64,000 nt of DNA from Nocardioides nitrophenolicus. Its GTDB lineage: Bacteria; Actinomycetota; Actinomycetes; Propionibacteriales; Nocardioidaceae. The position numbers and the translations under genes were made by a program. The stretch is taken from the NCBI RefSeq assembly GCF_016907515.1, contig NZ_JAFBBY010000001.1:2728001-2792000 (forward strand), in the 5' to 3' direction. Shown here piece after piece: positions 23,845 through 31,804 of this stretch; positions within the stretch are counted from its first letter, which is position 1; each line of letters starts with the position of its first letter. The notes beneath the pieces are model-generated. The model was not told the DNA's origin, searched no databases, and saw only the letters and a program-made list of their open reading frames with translations.

Positions 23845-23866
23845 CCTAGGGCAGGTCTGCCCTAGG
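23845..23866. terminator. Perfect hairpin at the csoR-copZ junction
   Basis: CCTAGGGCAG and CTGCCCTAGG form 10-base perfect arms with a two-base loop, overlapping the csoR stop codon and lying 43 bases upstream of the copZ start. It could be an attenuator that lowers copZ-copA transcription relative to csoR. Alternatively it is an internal operator, since it shares CCTAGGG with the CsoR box at 24245. Confidence 0.5.
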
Positions 23867-24152
23867 AGCGGACCAGGCGGGCGATGGCGTCGGAGGCCTC
23901 CTTGAGCTTGATGTCGGCCTCCTCACCTCCCTCCTGGGCGGCGTTCACGACGCAGTGCGCCAGGTGCTCGTCGAGCAGGCCGAGGGCGACGGACTGGAGG
24001 GCCTTCGTCATCGCGGAGACCTGGGTGAGGATGTCGATGCAGTACTGCTCCTCCTCCACCATCCGCTGCAGACCCCGCGCCTGACCCTCGATGCGGCGCA
24101 GCCGCTTGAGGTAGTCGTCCTTGGTGCGGTTGGCGATGTAGCTGTGTGCCAT
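23862..24152 (-). CDS. csoR: Copper-sensing repressor CsoR
   Basis: This 96-residue all-helical regulator belongs to the DUF156/CsoR-RcnR family. The Cu(I) triad Cys-His-Cys is present: Cys in EEEQYCIDIL and the HxxxC pair in DEHLAHCVVNA. The copper-site second-shell Tyr (QYC) also matches. It represses the copper genes and releases DNA when it binds Cu(I). Two dyads with C-runs lie between it and the divergent MFS gene. Confidence 0.93.
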   Translation of the reverse strand: MAHSYIANRTKDDYLKRLRRIEGQARGLQRMVEEEQYCIDILTQVSAMTKALQSVALGLLDEHLAHCVVNAAQEGGEEADIKLKEASDAIARLVRS

Positions 24153-24196
24153 GGCCTCTGTCCTTCGTCTCGGGGGGATCGTCCTGCCTGAACAGG

Positions 24197-24213
24197 ATAC
24201 CCCCCTGCGGTAT
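24197..24213. promoter_or_regulatory. CsoR operator 1 (csoR-proximal)
   Basis: ATACCCCCCTGCGGTAT has ATACC/GGTAT arms around a C-rich centre, the pattern of CsoR/RcnR-class operators. It lies 45 bases upstream of the csoR start. Confidence 0.75.
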
Positions 24214-24244
24214 TCCGTGCTACCGTCCCGATCTCGTGAGTACG

Positions 24245-24261
24245 GTACCCCCCTAGGGTAC
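24245..24261. promoter_or_regulatory. CsoR operator 2 (MFS-proximal)
   Basis: GTACCCCCCTAGGGTAC is a near copy of operator 1 with better dyad symmetry. Its edge is 24 bases upstream of the MFS start, so CsoR should also control the transporter. Confidence 0.75.
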
Positions 24262-24285
24262 ATATCCGTCAAGAAGGAGATCGAG

Positions 24286-25698
24286 ATGTCAGTCCACACC
24301 CCACCGGAGGCCGGTCCTCAGAACCGGCGCTGGCTCGGGCTCGCGGTCATCGCCGCGGCCCAGTTCATGGTCATCATGGACACGTCGATCATCGGCGTGG
24401 CCCTGCCCGAGATGCAGCGCGACCTCGGCTTCACCCCGGAGAACCTGTCCTGGGTGTTCAACGCCTACGTGGTCGCCTTCGGCGGCCTGCTGCTGCTCGG
24501 CGGCAAGATCTCCGACGTCCTCGGCGCGCGCACCGTCTTCGCCGCCGGCTGGGTCGTCCTCGGCGCCGGATCGCTCGTCGCGGCCGTCGCCGGCGACGTC
24601 GGGACCGAGCTCGCCGGCCGGGCGGTCCAGGGAGCCGGCGCCGCACTCATCGCGCCCGCCGCGCTGACCCTGCTGATGATGCTGTTCGGCGGCAACCCGC
24701 GTGAGCTGACCAAGGCGCTGGCGCTGTACGGCGCCGCCGCGCCCGCCGGCGGCACGGCCGGCGTCTTCCTCGGCGGCGTGATCACCGAGTACCTCAGCTG
24801 GCCGTGGGTCTTCGCGATCAACCTCCCGATCGCGGTGGTCATCCTCGCCCTCGTGCCCGCCTCGATGCCGGGCGGTCGCGCCGGCGCCTCGCGGCGGGTG
24901 GACGTCGTCGGCGCGGTCACGGTGACCGCCGGCCTCGCCGCCCTCGTGTACGCCGTGGTCCAGGCTCCCGAGGTCGGCTGGGGCGCCGCGCGCACCTGGT
25001 GGGTGCTCGGCGCGGGCGTGCTGCTGATCGCCGTCTTCGTCGCCCAGCAGGCGCGCGGCCGCGACCCGCTGGTGCGCCTCGGCATCTTCCGGGCCCCCGA
25101 CCTGGCCGCGGCCAACCTCGCCCAGCTCCTGCTCGGCGCCGCCTGGATCCCGATGTGGTTCTTCCTCAACCTCTACCTGCAGCAGGTGCTCGGCCTCACC
25201 GCCTTCCCCAGCGGCGCCGCGCTGCTGCCGATGACGCTGCTGATCATGGTCGGCATGGTGCTGCTCGCCCCGCGCGTGCTCGCCGCACTGGGGGTGCGGG
25301 CCGCGACGGTCACCGGGCTGGTGCTGCTCGCCGCCGGCATGGCGTGGCTCGCGATGATCGACCCCGACGGGAGCTACGCCGTCGACGTACTGCCGGCGTC
25401 GCTGGTCGCCGCGCTCGGCATGTCGCTCGCCTTCATCCCCACCCTCGGCACGGCCATCTCCGCCGCACCGCCGGAGGAGGGCGGTCTCGCCTCGGGCATC
25501 GTCAACACCAGCTACCAGATCGGCTCGGCCCTCGGCCTGGCCGTGATGACGGCCGTCGCCGCGGCCGCCGGCGCCGACCGGCTCGGTGACCCGGTCGCCC
25601 TCACCGACGGCTACGCCGCCGCCTTCGTGGGCGCCGCCGTCGTCGCCGCGGTGGGTGCGCTGGCGTCGGCCGCGCTGCTCCGGGGCCGGGCCTCGTGA
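24286..25698 (+). CDS. DHA2-type MFS transporter, probably CsoR-controlled
   Basis: This 470-residue permease has the 14-helix layout of the DHA2 (EmrB/QacA) drug:H+ antiporter group: FMVIMDTSIIGVALPEMQRDLG in helix 1, the motif GKISDVLGART after helix 2 and AAPAGGTAGVFLGG in the motif C position. Drugs or dyes are usual substrates. Its start follows AAGGAG and a CsoR-type operator. It could export a copper complex or a copper-linked toxic compound, but this is inference. No run of Met, His or Cys in the helices marks it as a metal pump. Confidence 0.88.
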   Translation: MSVHTPPEAGPQNRRWLGLAVIAAAQFMVIMDTSIIGVALPEMQRDLGFTPENLSWVFNAYVVAFGGLLLLGGKISDVLGARTVFAAGWVVLGAGSLVAAVAGDVGTELAGRAVQGAGAALIAPAALTLLMMLFGGNPRELTKALALYGAAAPAGGTAGVFLGGVITEYLSWPWVFAINLPIAVVILALVPASMPGGRAGASRRVDVVGAVTVTAGLAALVYAVVQAPEVGWGAARTWWVLGAGVLLIAVFVAQQARGRDPLVRLGIFRAPDLAAANLAQLLLGAAWIPMWFFLNLYLQQVLGLTAFPSGAALLPMTLLIMVGMVLLAPRVLAALGVRAATVTGLVLLAAGMAWLAMIDPDGSYAVDVLPASLVAALGMSLAFIPTLGTAISAAPPEEGGLASGIVNTSYQIGSALGLAVMTAVAAAAGADRLGDPVALTDGYAAAFVGAAVVAAVGALASAALLRGRAS

Positions 25699-25788
25699 GC
25701 GCTCGCGACGTCGCCCGGGTCGCCGCCGCGTGCGCCCTGCGCTGCGCGGCGGCGGCCCTGGCCGGGACGCTCGTGCGAGGATCGGCGC

Positions 25789-26334
25789 GTGGCAGCGCTC
25801 CAGGTCCGTCCGCGTCGTGCTGCTGACCTCGCCGGACTCGCCGAGGTCCTGTGGGAGCAGCAGCCGGCGACCCGGTACCCGTTCCGTGACCCGCTCCCCA
25901 TCCCGGTCGAGCAGTTCCTCCACGCCGAGGACGCGGCCGCGGCCTGGACGGCGGAGCTCGACGGCCGCCCGGTCGGTCACGTCTGCCGCACCGGGCCGCC
26001 GGCGGGCTTCGCCGAGGCGGCGGCGATGAACCAGGCCTGCGCCCGGGCGCACGGCTGCGAGGTCGCCGAGCTCGGCTGGGTGAGCACCCTGTTCGTCGGC
26101 ACCGGCGCCCGGGGGCTCGGCGTGGGGCGGCTGCTGCACGACACCGTCGTCGCCGACATCCGCGCCGCCGGGCTGCACCCCTGCCTGGAGGTGCTGCCGC
26201 TCCACGCGGCCGCCCTGGCGCTGTACCTCGGGTCCGGCTGGGCCGAGGTGCTCCGGCTGCGCCCGGCCTGGCTGCGGGAGGCGGCGGGGGAGGACGCGCC
26301 GGAGGTGCGGGTGCTCGTCCTCCCCGCCGCCTGA
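25789..26334 (+). CDS. GNAT family N-acetyltransferase
   Basis: This 181-residue protein fits the GNAT fold: an N-terminal LQVRPRRAADLAGLAEVLWEQ, the strand-4 acetyl-CoA region ELGWVSTLFVGTGARGLGVGRLLHD (with the R/Q-x-x-G-x-G/A loop as ARGLGVG), and a final LALYLGSGWAEVLRLR. The substrate is unknown. GTG at 25789 is the likely start. A long hairpin separates it from the convergent chrA. Confidence 0.85.
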   Translation: MAALQVRPRRAADLAGLAEVLWEQQPATRYPFRDPLPIPVEQFLHAEDAAAAWTAELDGRPVGHVCRTGPPAGFAEAAAMNQACARAHGCEVAELGWVSTLFVGTGARGLGVGRLLHDTVVADIRAAGLHPCLEVLPLHAAALALYLGSGWAEVLRLRPAWLREAAGEDAPEVRVLVLPAA

Positions 26335-26390
26335 GGGCGGTGCACGGTCGCGCCCGTTCGCGCGTGGGTCGCGCGTGGTCGGGGGAGTTG

Positions 26391-26453
26391 CGTCGTACCC
26401 GGCAAATGGGTCGTCGTTCGGGCGAAAGGGCAGCCCGTTCGCCGGGTACGACG
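26391..26453. terminator. Long hairpin between convergent GNAT and chrA genes
   Basis: A perfect 13-base stem (CGTCGTACCCGGC at 26391-26403 with its complement at 26441-26453) extends to about 20 pairs with two non-Watson-Crick positions. It is probably a bidirectional terminator. It shares the CGTCGTACC stem base with the element at 43600. Confidence 0.6.
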
Positions 26454-26479
26454 GGAGGATCCGCCCGGCGAGCCCCTCC

Positions 26480-27865
26480 CTAGCCCGCCAACCCGATGAG
26501 GAACACGCCCACGCCCAGGGCCGCGCAAAGCCCGAGCGTCCGCAGCGGGCTCCAGCCGAGCCGGAACATGACGACGAGAGCGACGGCGGTGATCCCGAAG
26601 GCCACCGGGTCCGCGGAACCGAGCACGGGGACGTCGAGGTGCAGCCACCCGGCAACGATCGTGCGGTTGTCGTCGAACAGGGTGTGCAGCGCGAAGAACA
26701 GGGCCAGGTTCGCGATCACGCCGACGACGGCGGCGGTGATGCCGGTGAGGGCGGCGCCGAGGCCGCGGTTGTCGCGCAGCCGCTCGACGTACGGCGCGCC
26801 GAGGAGGACGAACAGGAAGCACGGGACGAAGGTCACCCAGGTGACGAGCAGCGAGGCGAGGACCGCGGCCACCCAGGGGTCGAGCGAGCCGGGGTGGCGG
26901 TAGGCGCCGACGAAGGCGACGAACTGGACCACCATGATCAGCGGGCCGGGGGTGGTCTCGGCGAGCGCCAGGCCGCGGACCATCTCGCCCGGCGCGAGCC
27001 AGTGGTAGACGCCGACGGCCTGCTGCGCGACGTACGAGAGCACGGCGTAGGCGCCGCCGAAGGTGACGGCCGCGGCGCCGGAGAAGAACAGGCCCTGGTC
27101 GACGAACACGGAGGTGTCGGTCCGGCCGGCGAGCAGGGCGAACGCCGCCACCGGCGCGAACCACAGCACCAGGCCCAGCAGCAGGACGGTGCCGGAGCGG
27201 CGGACGGTGGGCAGCTCGTGGTGCAGCGCGTCGTCGCTGATCAGCGGCTCCGGTCCGTCGGTGGCGGCCGCCGCGGGAGGCTCGCGCAGGGCGGGCAGAC
27301 GCAGGCTGAGCAGCCAGCCGAGGAGCCCGGCGGCGAGGACGACGGCGGGGAAGGGCACCGCGAAGCAGGTGAGGGCGAGGAAGGACGCGACCGCCAGGGC
27401 GACCAGGGCCGGGTGGTGCAGCGCCCGCCGCCCGACCCGGTGGACCGCCTGGACGACGATGGCGATCACCGCGGGCGCGAGGCCGGCGAACAGCGCGGTG
27501 ACCAGGCCGGTCTCGCCGTAGCCGACGTAGATGCCGGACAGGGCGAGCAGGGCCAGCATCCCGGGCAGCACGAACAGCCCGCCCGCGATCAGCCCGCCGC
27601 GGACCCCGTTGAGCAGCCAGCCGGTGTAGATCGCGAGCTGCTGCGCCTCGGGCCCCGGCAGCAGCATGCAGAAGTTCAGCGCGTGCAGGAACCGGCGTTG
27701 GCCGATCCAGCGCTTCTCGTCGACCAGCTTGTGCTGCATGACCGCGATCTGGCCGGCCGGGCCCCCGAAGGTCTGCAGCGAGATCTGGAACCAGGCCCGG
27801 GTCGCCTCGCGCAGCGGGATCACGTCGCCGCCGACGGGATGGCTGTCGTGGTCGCGCGCGGTCAC
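26480..27865 (-). CDS. chrA: Chromate efflux transporter ChrA
   Basis: This 461-residue long-chain CHR protein has two homologous halves, each starting with an FxxGG-type motif: FQISLQTFGGPAGQIAVMQ near residue 30, and VTFGGAYAVLSYVAQQ near residue 265. GPEAQQLAIYTGWLLNG and ETTPGPLIMVVQFVAFVGA are family hallmarks. It has about 10-12 helices. Members export chromate, often with sulfate competition. GTG at 27865 gives the normal N-terminus. No chrB or other chromate gene is adjacent. Confidence 0.92.
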   Translation of the reverse strand: MTARDHDSHPVGGDVIPLREATRAWFQISLQTFGGPAGQIAVMQHKLVDEKRWIGQRRFLHALNFCMLLPGPEAQQLAIYTGWLLNGVRGGLIAGGLFVLPGMLALLALSGIYVGYGETGLVTALFAGLAPAVIAIVVQAVHRVGRRALHHPALVALAVASFLALTCFAVPFPAVVLAAGLLGWLLSLRLPALREPPAAAATDGPEPLISDDALHHELPTVRRSGTVLLLGLVLWFAPVAAFALLAGRTDTSVFVDQGLFFSGAAAVTFGGAYAVLSYVAQQAVGVYHWLAPGEMVRGLALAETTPGPLIMVVQFVAFVGAYRHPGSLDPWVAAVLASLLVTWVTFVPCFLFVLLGAPYVERLRDNRGLGAALTGITAAVVGVIANLALFFALHTLFDDNRTIVAGWLHLDVPVLGSADPVAFGITAVALVVMFRLGWSPLRTLGLCAALGVGVFLIGLAG

Positions 27866-27960
27866 GACGGCAGTGAAGCACGCCCCGGTGTCGCGCTGGT
27901 GTCCCGTCCGCGTGGGGTCCGCCCCTACGATCTGGCCATGGATTCGTCCCGATGTCGTTC

Positions 27961-27994
27961 CCGTTCATCCGCGCGGCCGAGTGCGGGTGAACGG
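27961..27994 (+). promoter_or_regulatory. Hairpin in the leader of the CNNM/CorC gene
   Basis: CCGTTCATCCGC and GCGGGTGAACGG pair over 12 bases with one mismatch, around a 10-base loop. The right arm ends two bases before the ATG at 27997, so it occupies the place of the ribosome-binding site. It could control translation. It does not match an Mg riboswitch that I recognise. Confidence 0.4.
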
Positions 27995-27996
27995 CG

Positions 27997-29280
27997 ATGA
28001 TCGACTCCCAGACCTTCGTGAACCTCGGCCTCGTGGTGGCCTTCGTGCTGGTCGGCGGCGTCTTCGCCGCGACCGAGCTGGCGCTGGTGTCCCTGCGCGA
28101 CACCCAGCTGACCCAGCTCGCGCAGCGCGGTGGCCGCGGCGAGCGGGTCGCCGCGATCGCGCGCGACCCCAACCGCTTCCTCTCGGCCGTCCAGATCGGC
28201 GTGACGGTGGCGGGCTTCTTCTCCGCGGCGTACGGCGGCTCGACGCTCGCGCCCGACGTGGCGCCGTACCTCGTCGACCTGGGTCTCGGCCCCGACGCCG
28301 CGGACACCGTGGCGCTGGTCGTGATGACCCTGCTCATCGCCTACCTCTCGCTGGTGCTCGGCGAGCTGGTCCCCAAGCGCCTCGCCCTCCAGCGGGCGGC
28401 GGGCGTCGCGCTGCTCACCGGGCCGGTCCTCGACCGGTTCGCGAACCTGATGCGGCCGGTGATCTGGCTGCTGTCGGTGTCCACCAACGCCCTGGTGCGG
28501 CTGCTGGGCGGTGACCCGGACGCCACCTCGGAGGAGGTCAGCCGCGACGAGCTGCGCGAGATCGTCGCCAGCAACGAGGGACTCGGCGTCGAGGAGCGGC
28601 GGATCCTCGGCGACGTCTTCGGGGCCACCCGCCGCAACCTCAAGGAGGTGATGCGGCCCCGCGGCGACGTGGTGTTCGTGCGTGGCGACCTGCCGCTCGC
28701 GGAGGCTGCGGCGTGGGTGGTCGACCAGCCCTACTCTCGCTTCCCGGTCATCGGCGAGAGCTTCGACGAGATCATCGGCTTCGTCCACGTCCGCGACCTG
28801 CTCGCCGGCGGCGACCCGGCCGGCCGGACCGTCGCCGACGTACGACGGGAGGTGCTCCACCTGCCCGGCACGAACACGCTGCTGCCGACCGTCGTGCTCC
28901 TGCGCAAGGAGGGCACCCACCTCGCGATCGTGGTCGACGAGTTCGGCGGCACCGACGGCATCGTCACCCTCGAGGACCTGGTCGAGGAGATCGTCGGCGA
29001 CATCCGCGACGAGTACGACCCCGAGCCCGACCAGCCGCCCACCGGGCCCGCGGAGGGCCCGGTGGGCCCGGTGCTGGTGTCGGGCGGGCTGACCATCGAG
29101 GACGTCGCCGAGGAGACCGGACTGCTGCTGCCGGACGGTGACTACGAGACGGTGGCGGGCTACCTGCTGGCCCGGCTGGGCCGGGTCGCCGAGGTCGGCG
29201 ACGAGGTCGCCGTCGGGGACCGCGTGCTCCGCGTGGCCGCGGTCGACGGGCGCCGGATCACGCAGGTCGAGGTGGGCTGA
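27997..29280 (+). CDS. CNNM/CBS/CorC-domain membrane protein (HlyC/CorC family)
   Basis: This 427-residue protein has an N-terminal CNNM (DUF21) domain of three or four helices (LVVAFVLVGGVFAATELALVSLRDTQL and onward), a cytosolic CBS pair (about 210-330, with RPRGDVVFV, PYSRFPVIGES and GTHLAIVVDEFGGTDGIVTLEDLVEEIVGDI) and a C-terminal CorC_HlyC transporter-associated domain. Relatives such as MpfA and CorC are linked to magnesium and cobalt homeostasis. A 23-base overlap with the convergent CDF gene occurs at the 3' end. A hairpin covers its ribosome-binding site. Confidence 0.9.
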   Translation: MIDSQTFVNLGLVVAFVLVGGVFAATELALVSLRDTQLTQLAQRGGRGERVAAIARDPNRFLSAVQIGVTVAGFFSAAYGGSTLAPDVAPYLVDLGLGPDAADTVALVVMTLLIAYLSLVLGELVPKRLALQRAAGVALLTGPVLDRFANLMRPVIWLLSVSTNALVRLLGGDPDATSEEVSRDELREIVASNEGLGVEERRILGDVFGATRRNLKEVMRPRGDVVFVRGDLPLAEAAAWVVDQPYSRFPVIGESFDEIIGFVHVRDLLAGGDPAGRTVADVRREVLHLPGTNTLLPTVVLLRKEGTHLAIVVDEFGGTDGIVTLEDLVEEIVGDIRDEYDPEPDQPPTGPAEGPVGPVLVSGGLTIEDVAEETGLLLPDGDYETVAGYLLARLGRVAEVGDEVAVGDRVLRVAAVDGRRITQVEVG

Positions 29281-30229
29281 GCGCGGGGTGGACGTGCACG
29301 ACCAGGTTCTCCAGGTGGGGCACGGCGTCGTGCAGTGAGCGCTCGACCTGGTCGGCGACGGCGTGCGCCTCGAGCAGGCTCAGGTCCGGCGGGACCCGGA
29401 CGACCAGGTCGCCCTCGATCCGGTGACCGGTCCAGCGGGCGCGGACCCGCTCGACGCCGGCGATGCCGGGGACGGTGGTCGCCGCGCTGGTCAGCTCGTC
29501 GAGGACCCCGTCCTCGACGCCGTCCATCAGCCGGCGCACGACGGTGCGCATGGTCGCGACCAGCACGCCGAGGATCATCAGCCCGATGAGCAGGCCGACG
29601 ATCGCGTCGGCCCGGGTGACGCCGGCCCAGACGCCGACCACGCCGGCGACCACCGCGACCGAGCTGAGCCCGTCGGCCCGGGCGTGCTGGCCCTCGGCGA
29701 CGAGCGCGGCGGAGTGGATCCGGCGCCCGGCGCGGATCCGGTACACCGCGACCGCCTCGTTGCCGAGGAGGCCGACCACGCCGGCCGCGAACACCCAGCC
29801 CAGGTGGGTGAGCTCGCGCGGGTGCAGCAGTGCGTCGATCGAGTCGGCGATGATCCAGGCCGCCGAGGCCGCGACGATCAGGCCGATGAGCAGGCCGACC
29901 AGGTCCTCGGCACGGCGCAGGCCGTAGGGGTAGCGCCGGCTGCTCGGACGTCGGCCGATCCGGAAGGCGAGGATCAGCGGCACCGTGGTGGCGGCGTGGC
30001 CCAGGTTGTGGACGGTGTCGGCCAGCAACGCGGTCGAGCCGGAGATCGCGACGATCGCCACCTGGAGCAGGGCCGTCGCCGTCATCCCGGCGAGCCCGAT
30101 CCAGGCGGCGCGGATGCCGACGCCACTGCTCTCCTCGGCGCTGCGGATCCCCTCGGCCGGATCGTGGGAGTGGGGGACGACCAGGTGCCGGACCCGGGCC
30201 CAGGGGCCGTGGTGGTGATGCTCGGTCAT
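29258..30229 (-). CDS. Cation diffusion facilitator (putative nickel/cobalt or zinc efflux)
   Basis: This 323-residue protein has the six-helix CDF fold with the metal site on helices 2 and 5: ALLADTVHNLGH (an HxxxD-like pair read as DxxHN) and the matching HARADGLSS. His-rich N-terminal MTEHHHHG and a C-terminal cytoplasmic ferredoxin-like domain ending VHVHPAL complete it. The adjacent divergent NmtR-like sensor suggests nickel or cobalt as substrate, although zinc/cadmium cannot be excluded. ATG at 30229 was chosen because it begins the His-rich family-type N-terminus. Confidence 0.85.
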   Translation of the reverse strand: MTEHHHHGPWARVRHLVVPHSHDPAEGIRSAEESSGVGIRAAWIGLAGMTATALLQVAIVAISGSTALLADTVHNLGHAATTVPLILAFRIGRRPSSRRYPYGLRRAEDLVGLLIGLIVAASAAWIIADSIDALLHPRELTHLGWVFAAGVVGLLGNEAVAVYRIRAGRRIHSAALVAEGQHARADGLSSVAVVAGVVGVWAGVTRADAIVGLLIGLMILGVLVATMRTVVRRLMDGVEDGVLDELTSAATTVPGIAGVERVRARWTGHRIEGDLVVRVPPDLSLLEAHAVADQVERSLHDAVPHLENLVVHVHPALSPPRPA

Positions 30230-30244
30230 GGACCCATACTGAGA

Positions 30245-30262
30245 CATGCATATATGTGCATG
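30245..30262. promoter_or_regulatory. Operator between CDF and NmtR-like genes
   Basis: CATGCATATATGTGCATG is an 18-base dyad with CATGCA/TGCATG arms, AT-rich in an otherwise GC-rich region. It lies 16 bases upstream of the CDF start and 36 bases upstream of the GTG of the sensor. ArsR/SmtB proteins bind AT-rich dyads of this size. Confidence 0.6.
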
Positions 30263-30297
30263 CAAACGCCCCGAGATCGGGCACTACGATGCGAGGC

Positions 30298-30654
30298 GTG
30301 GGACACGGAGAGCGCCACCGCGCGCCGCGCGAGCTCGACGCCGCCGCGGCCAAGTCGGTGGCGGCGACCCTCCAGGCGCTGGCGACCCCCAGCCGGCTGC
30401 TCATCCTCGACCGGCTCCGTCGCGGCCCGGCCACGGTCTCGGAGCTCGTGGAGGCGATCGGCATGGAGCAGCCGGCGGTCTCCCACCAGCTCCGGCTGCT
30501 GCGCAACCTCGGCCTGGTCACCGGCAACCGCGACGGGCGCACCATCGTCTACGAGCTCTACGACGACCACGTGGCCGAGCTGCTGGACCAGGCGATCTAC
30601 CACGCCGAGCACCTCCGGCTCGGTCTGGCATCCCCCCAGCGGAACCCACGGTAG
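30298..30654 (+). CDS. nmtR: NmtR-like ArsR/SmtB nickel/cobalt sensor
   Basis: This 118-residue repressor closely follows Mycobacterium tuberculosis NmtR: ATLQALATPSRLLIL, AIGMEQPAVSHQLRLLRNLGLV, IVYELYDDHVAELLDQAIYHAEHLRLGL. The alpha-5 ligand positions (D..H near DDHVAELLDQAIYHAEH) and the tail are present. Starting at GTG 30298 gives the N-terminus MGHG, the exact NmtR start whose first residues take part in nickel binding; the earlier in-frame ATGs would bury it. It should repress the divergent CDF gene until Ni(II) or Co(II) is bound. Confidence 0.88.
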   Translation: MGHGERHRAPRELDAAAAKSVAATLQALATPSRLLILDRLRRGPATVSELVEAIGMEQPAVSHQLRLLRNLGLVTGNRDGRTIVYELYDDHVAELLDQAIYHAEHLRLGLASPQRNPR

Positions 30655-30697
30655 CCCGCGCACGAGACCAGCCACCCCGGCCGCGCCGCCGCTCAGG

Positions 30698-30879
30698 TCA
30701 CCACTCGCCGCGCAGCCTCTCCACGGGTTGCTCCGTCACGCTCGCGATCAGCTCGAGGTCCTTGTCGACGTGGAGGACGGTGAGTCCCGCGAGCTCGGCC
30801 GCCGCGGCGATCGGCAGGTCGGGGATGCGTCACCGAGGCGGACGTAGGCCGACTTGTCGATCAGCCAGCGATCGGTCAC
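30698..30879 (-). pseudogene. Internally deleted vapC toxin remnant (PIN domain)
   Basis: The frame starts [17 protein letters not shown], the usual VapC N-terminus with its first catalytic Asp, and then shifts frame into [38 protein letters not shown], the usual VapC C-terminus. The central 70 or so residues, with the middle acidic residues, are missing. The remnant is 182 bases, not a multiple of three. It overlaps the antitoxin stop by GTGA, the normal vapBC junction. Non-functional as a toxin. Confidence 0.75.
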
Positions 30880-30992
30880 GACCAGGCTGCGCGCATCGCG
30901 TCGTCGTCACCGAGGTCGACCATGGCCTCCCTCGACCGCTGGTAGTCCTCCGGGGTCGCCTCGGGCACGCCGCGTACCAGAACGTCGCTCAC
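30876..30992 (-). pseudogene. Truncated vapB antitoxin remnant
   Basis: The 38-residue frame VSDVLVRGVP...EDYQRSREAMVDLGDDDAMRAAWS joins the start of a ribbon-helix-helix VapB (MSDVLIRGVP type) directly to its C-terminal toxin-binding tail. The DNA-binding helices are gone. It remains in frame and keeps the GTGA overlap with vapC, so the locus decayed by deletions in each gene. Confidence 0.65.
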
Positions 30993-31041
30993 GCCCACCG
31001 CCTCGTCTCGGTTGATATCGCCCACGATGTCAACCTCACCG

Positions 31042-31791
31042 TCACGCCAGCCGTGACAGCCGGTGCGCCTCCTCGAGCAGCAGCCTGCCGAGGACGGGCT
31101 GCCGGTCGCGGCGGAAGCGCTGCTCGACGCCGGTCAGGGTGAGCGCCCACTCCGGCCGGCCCGTCTTGTCGAAGACGGCGGCGGCCATCCCCCACGAGCC
31201 CTCCACGACGTGGCCCGGGTTCAGCGACCAGCCGGTACGCCGGGTGGCGGCCAGCCGGCGCCGGATCGCCGCCGCGGAGTGCTGCGGTCCCCACTCCGCG
31301 GTCAGGTCGACCCGGGCCAGGAAGGCGTCGATCTCGCGGTCCGGCAGGTGGGCGAGGATGGCGATGCCGGCCGAGACGACCCCGAGGGGGAAGCGGGCGC
31401 TCTCGTAGAGCACGTAGGAGCGGATCGGGAAGTCGCCGTCCTCGCGCAGCAGCACGACCGTCTCGTCGCCGCGGCGCACCGAGAAGAAGGCGCTCTCCCC
31501 GGTCTCCTTGGCCAGCCGGAGCACGCTGGCGCGGGCCTCGTTGGTGAGGTCGTAGCGGGTGGCGGCGGCCATGCCCAGCACGTAGGTCTCCGGGCCCAGG
31601 AACCAGCGCCCGGTCTGGGGGTCGCGGTCGGCGAGGCCCTCGGCCGCCAGTGACTCGAGCAACCGGTGGGTGGTCGCCCGCGGCTGGTCGGTGGCCGCGG
31701 CGAGCGCGGTGGTCGTCGTACCGGACTCGGCGGTGGACAGCCCCCGGAGCAGGGCGGCGACCTTCTCGACGACCCCCGGCGCGCGCTCCAC
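31042..31791 (-). CDS. IclR family transcriptional regulator
   Basis: This 249-residue regulator has an N-terminal winged helix (VEKVAALLRGLSTAESGTTTTALAAATDQPRATTHRLLESLAAEGL) and an IclR effector domain (SAFFSVRRGDETVVLLRED, FPLGVVSAGIAILAHLPD, WSLNPGHVVEGSWGMAAAVFD). GTG at 31791 is the likely start. It is divergent from the CoA-transferase genes, and a perfect 19-base palindrome lies between them. IclR members such as PcaR and PcaU control aromatic acid genes, which fits this target. Confidence 0.9.
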   Translation of the reverse strand: MERAPGVVEKVAALLRGLSTAESGTTTTALAAATDQPRATTHRLLESLAAEGLADRDPQTGRWFLGPETYVLGMAAATRYDLTNEARASVLRLAKETGESAFFSVRRGDETVVLLREDGDFPIRSYVLYESARFPLGVVSAGIAILAHLPDREIDAFLARVDLTAEWGPQHSAAAIRRRLAATRRTGWSLNPGHVVEGSWGMAAAVFDKTGRPEWALTLTGVEQRFRRDRQPVLGRLLLEEAHRLSRLA

Positions 31792-31804
31792 GAGCCGATC
31801 CTAC

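Noticed and set aside
25696..25824. A small frame starting GTG at the MFS stop (GTGA overlap)
   Set aside because: About 43 codons of Ala/Arg-rich sequence with no ribosome-binding site, overlapping the GNAT start in another frame.
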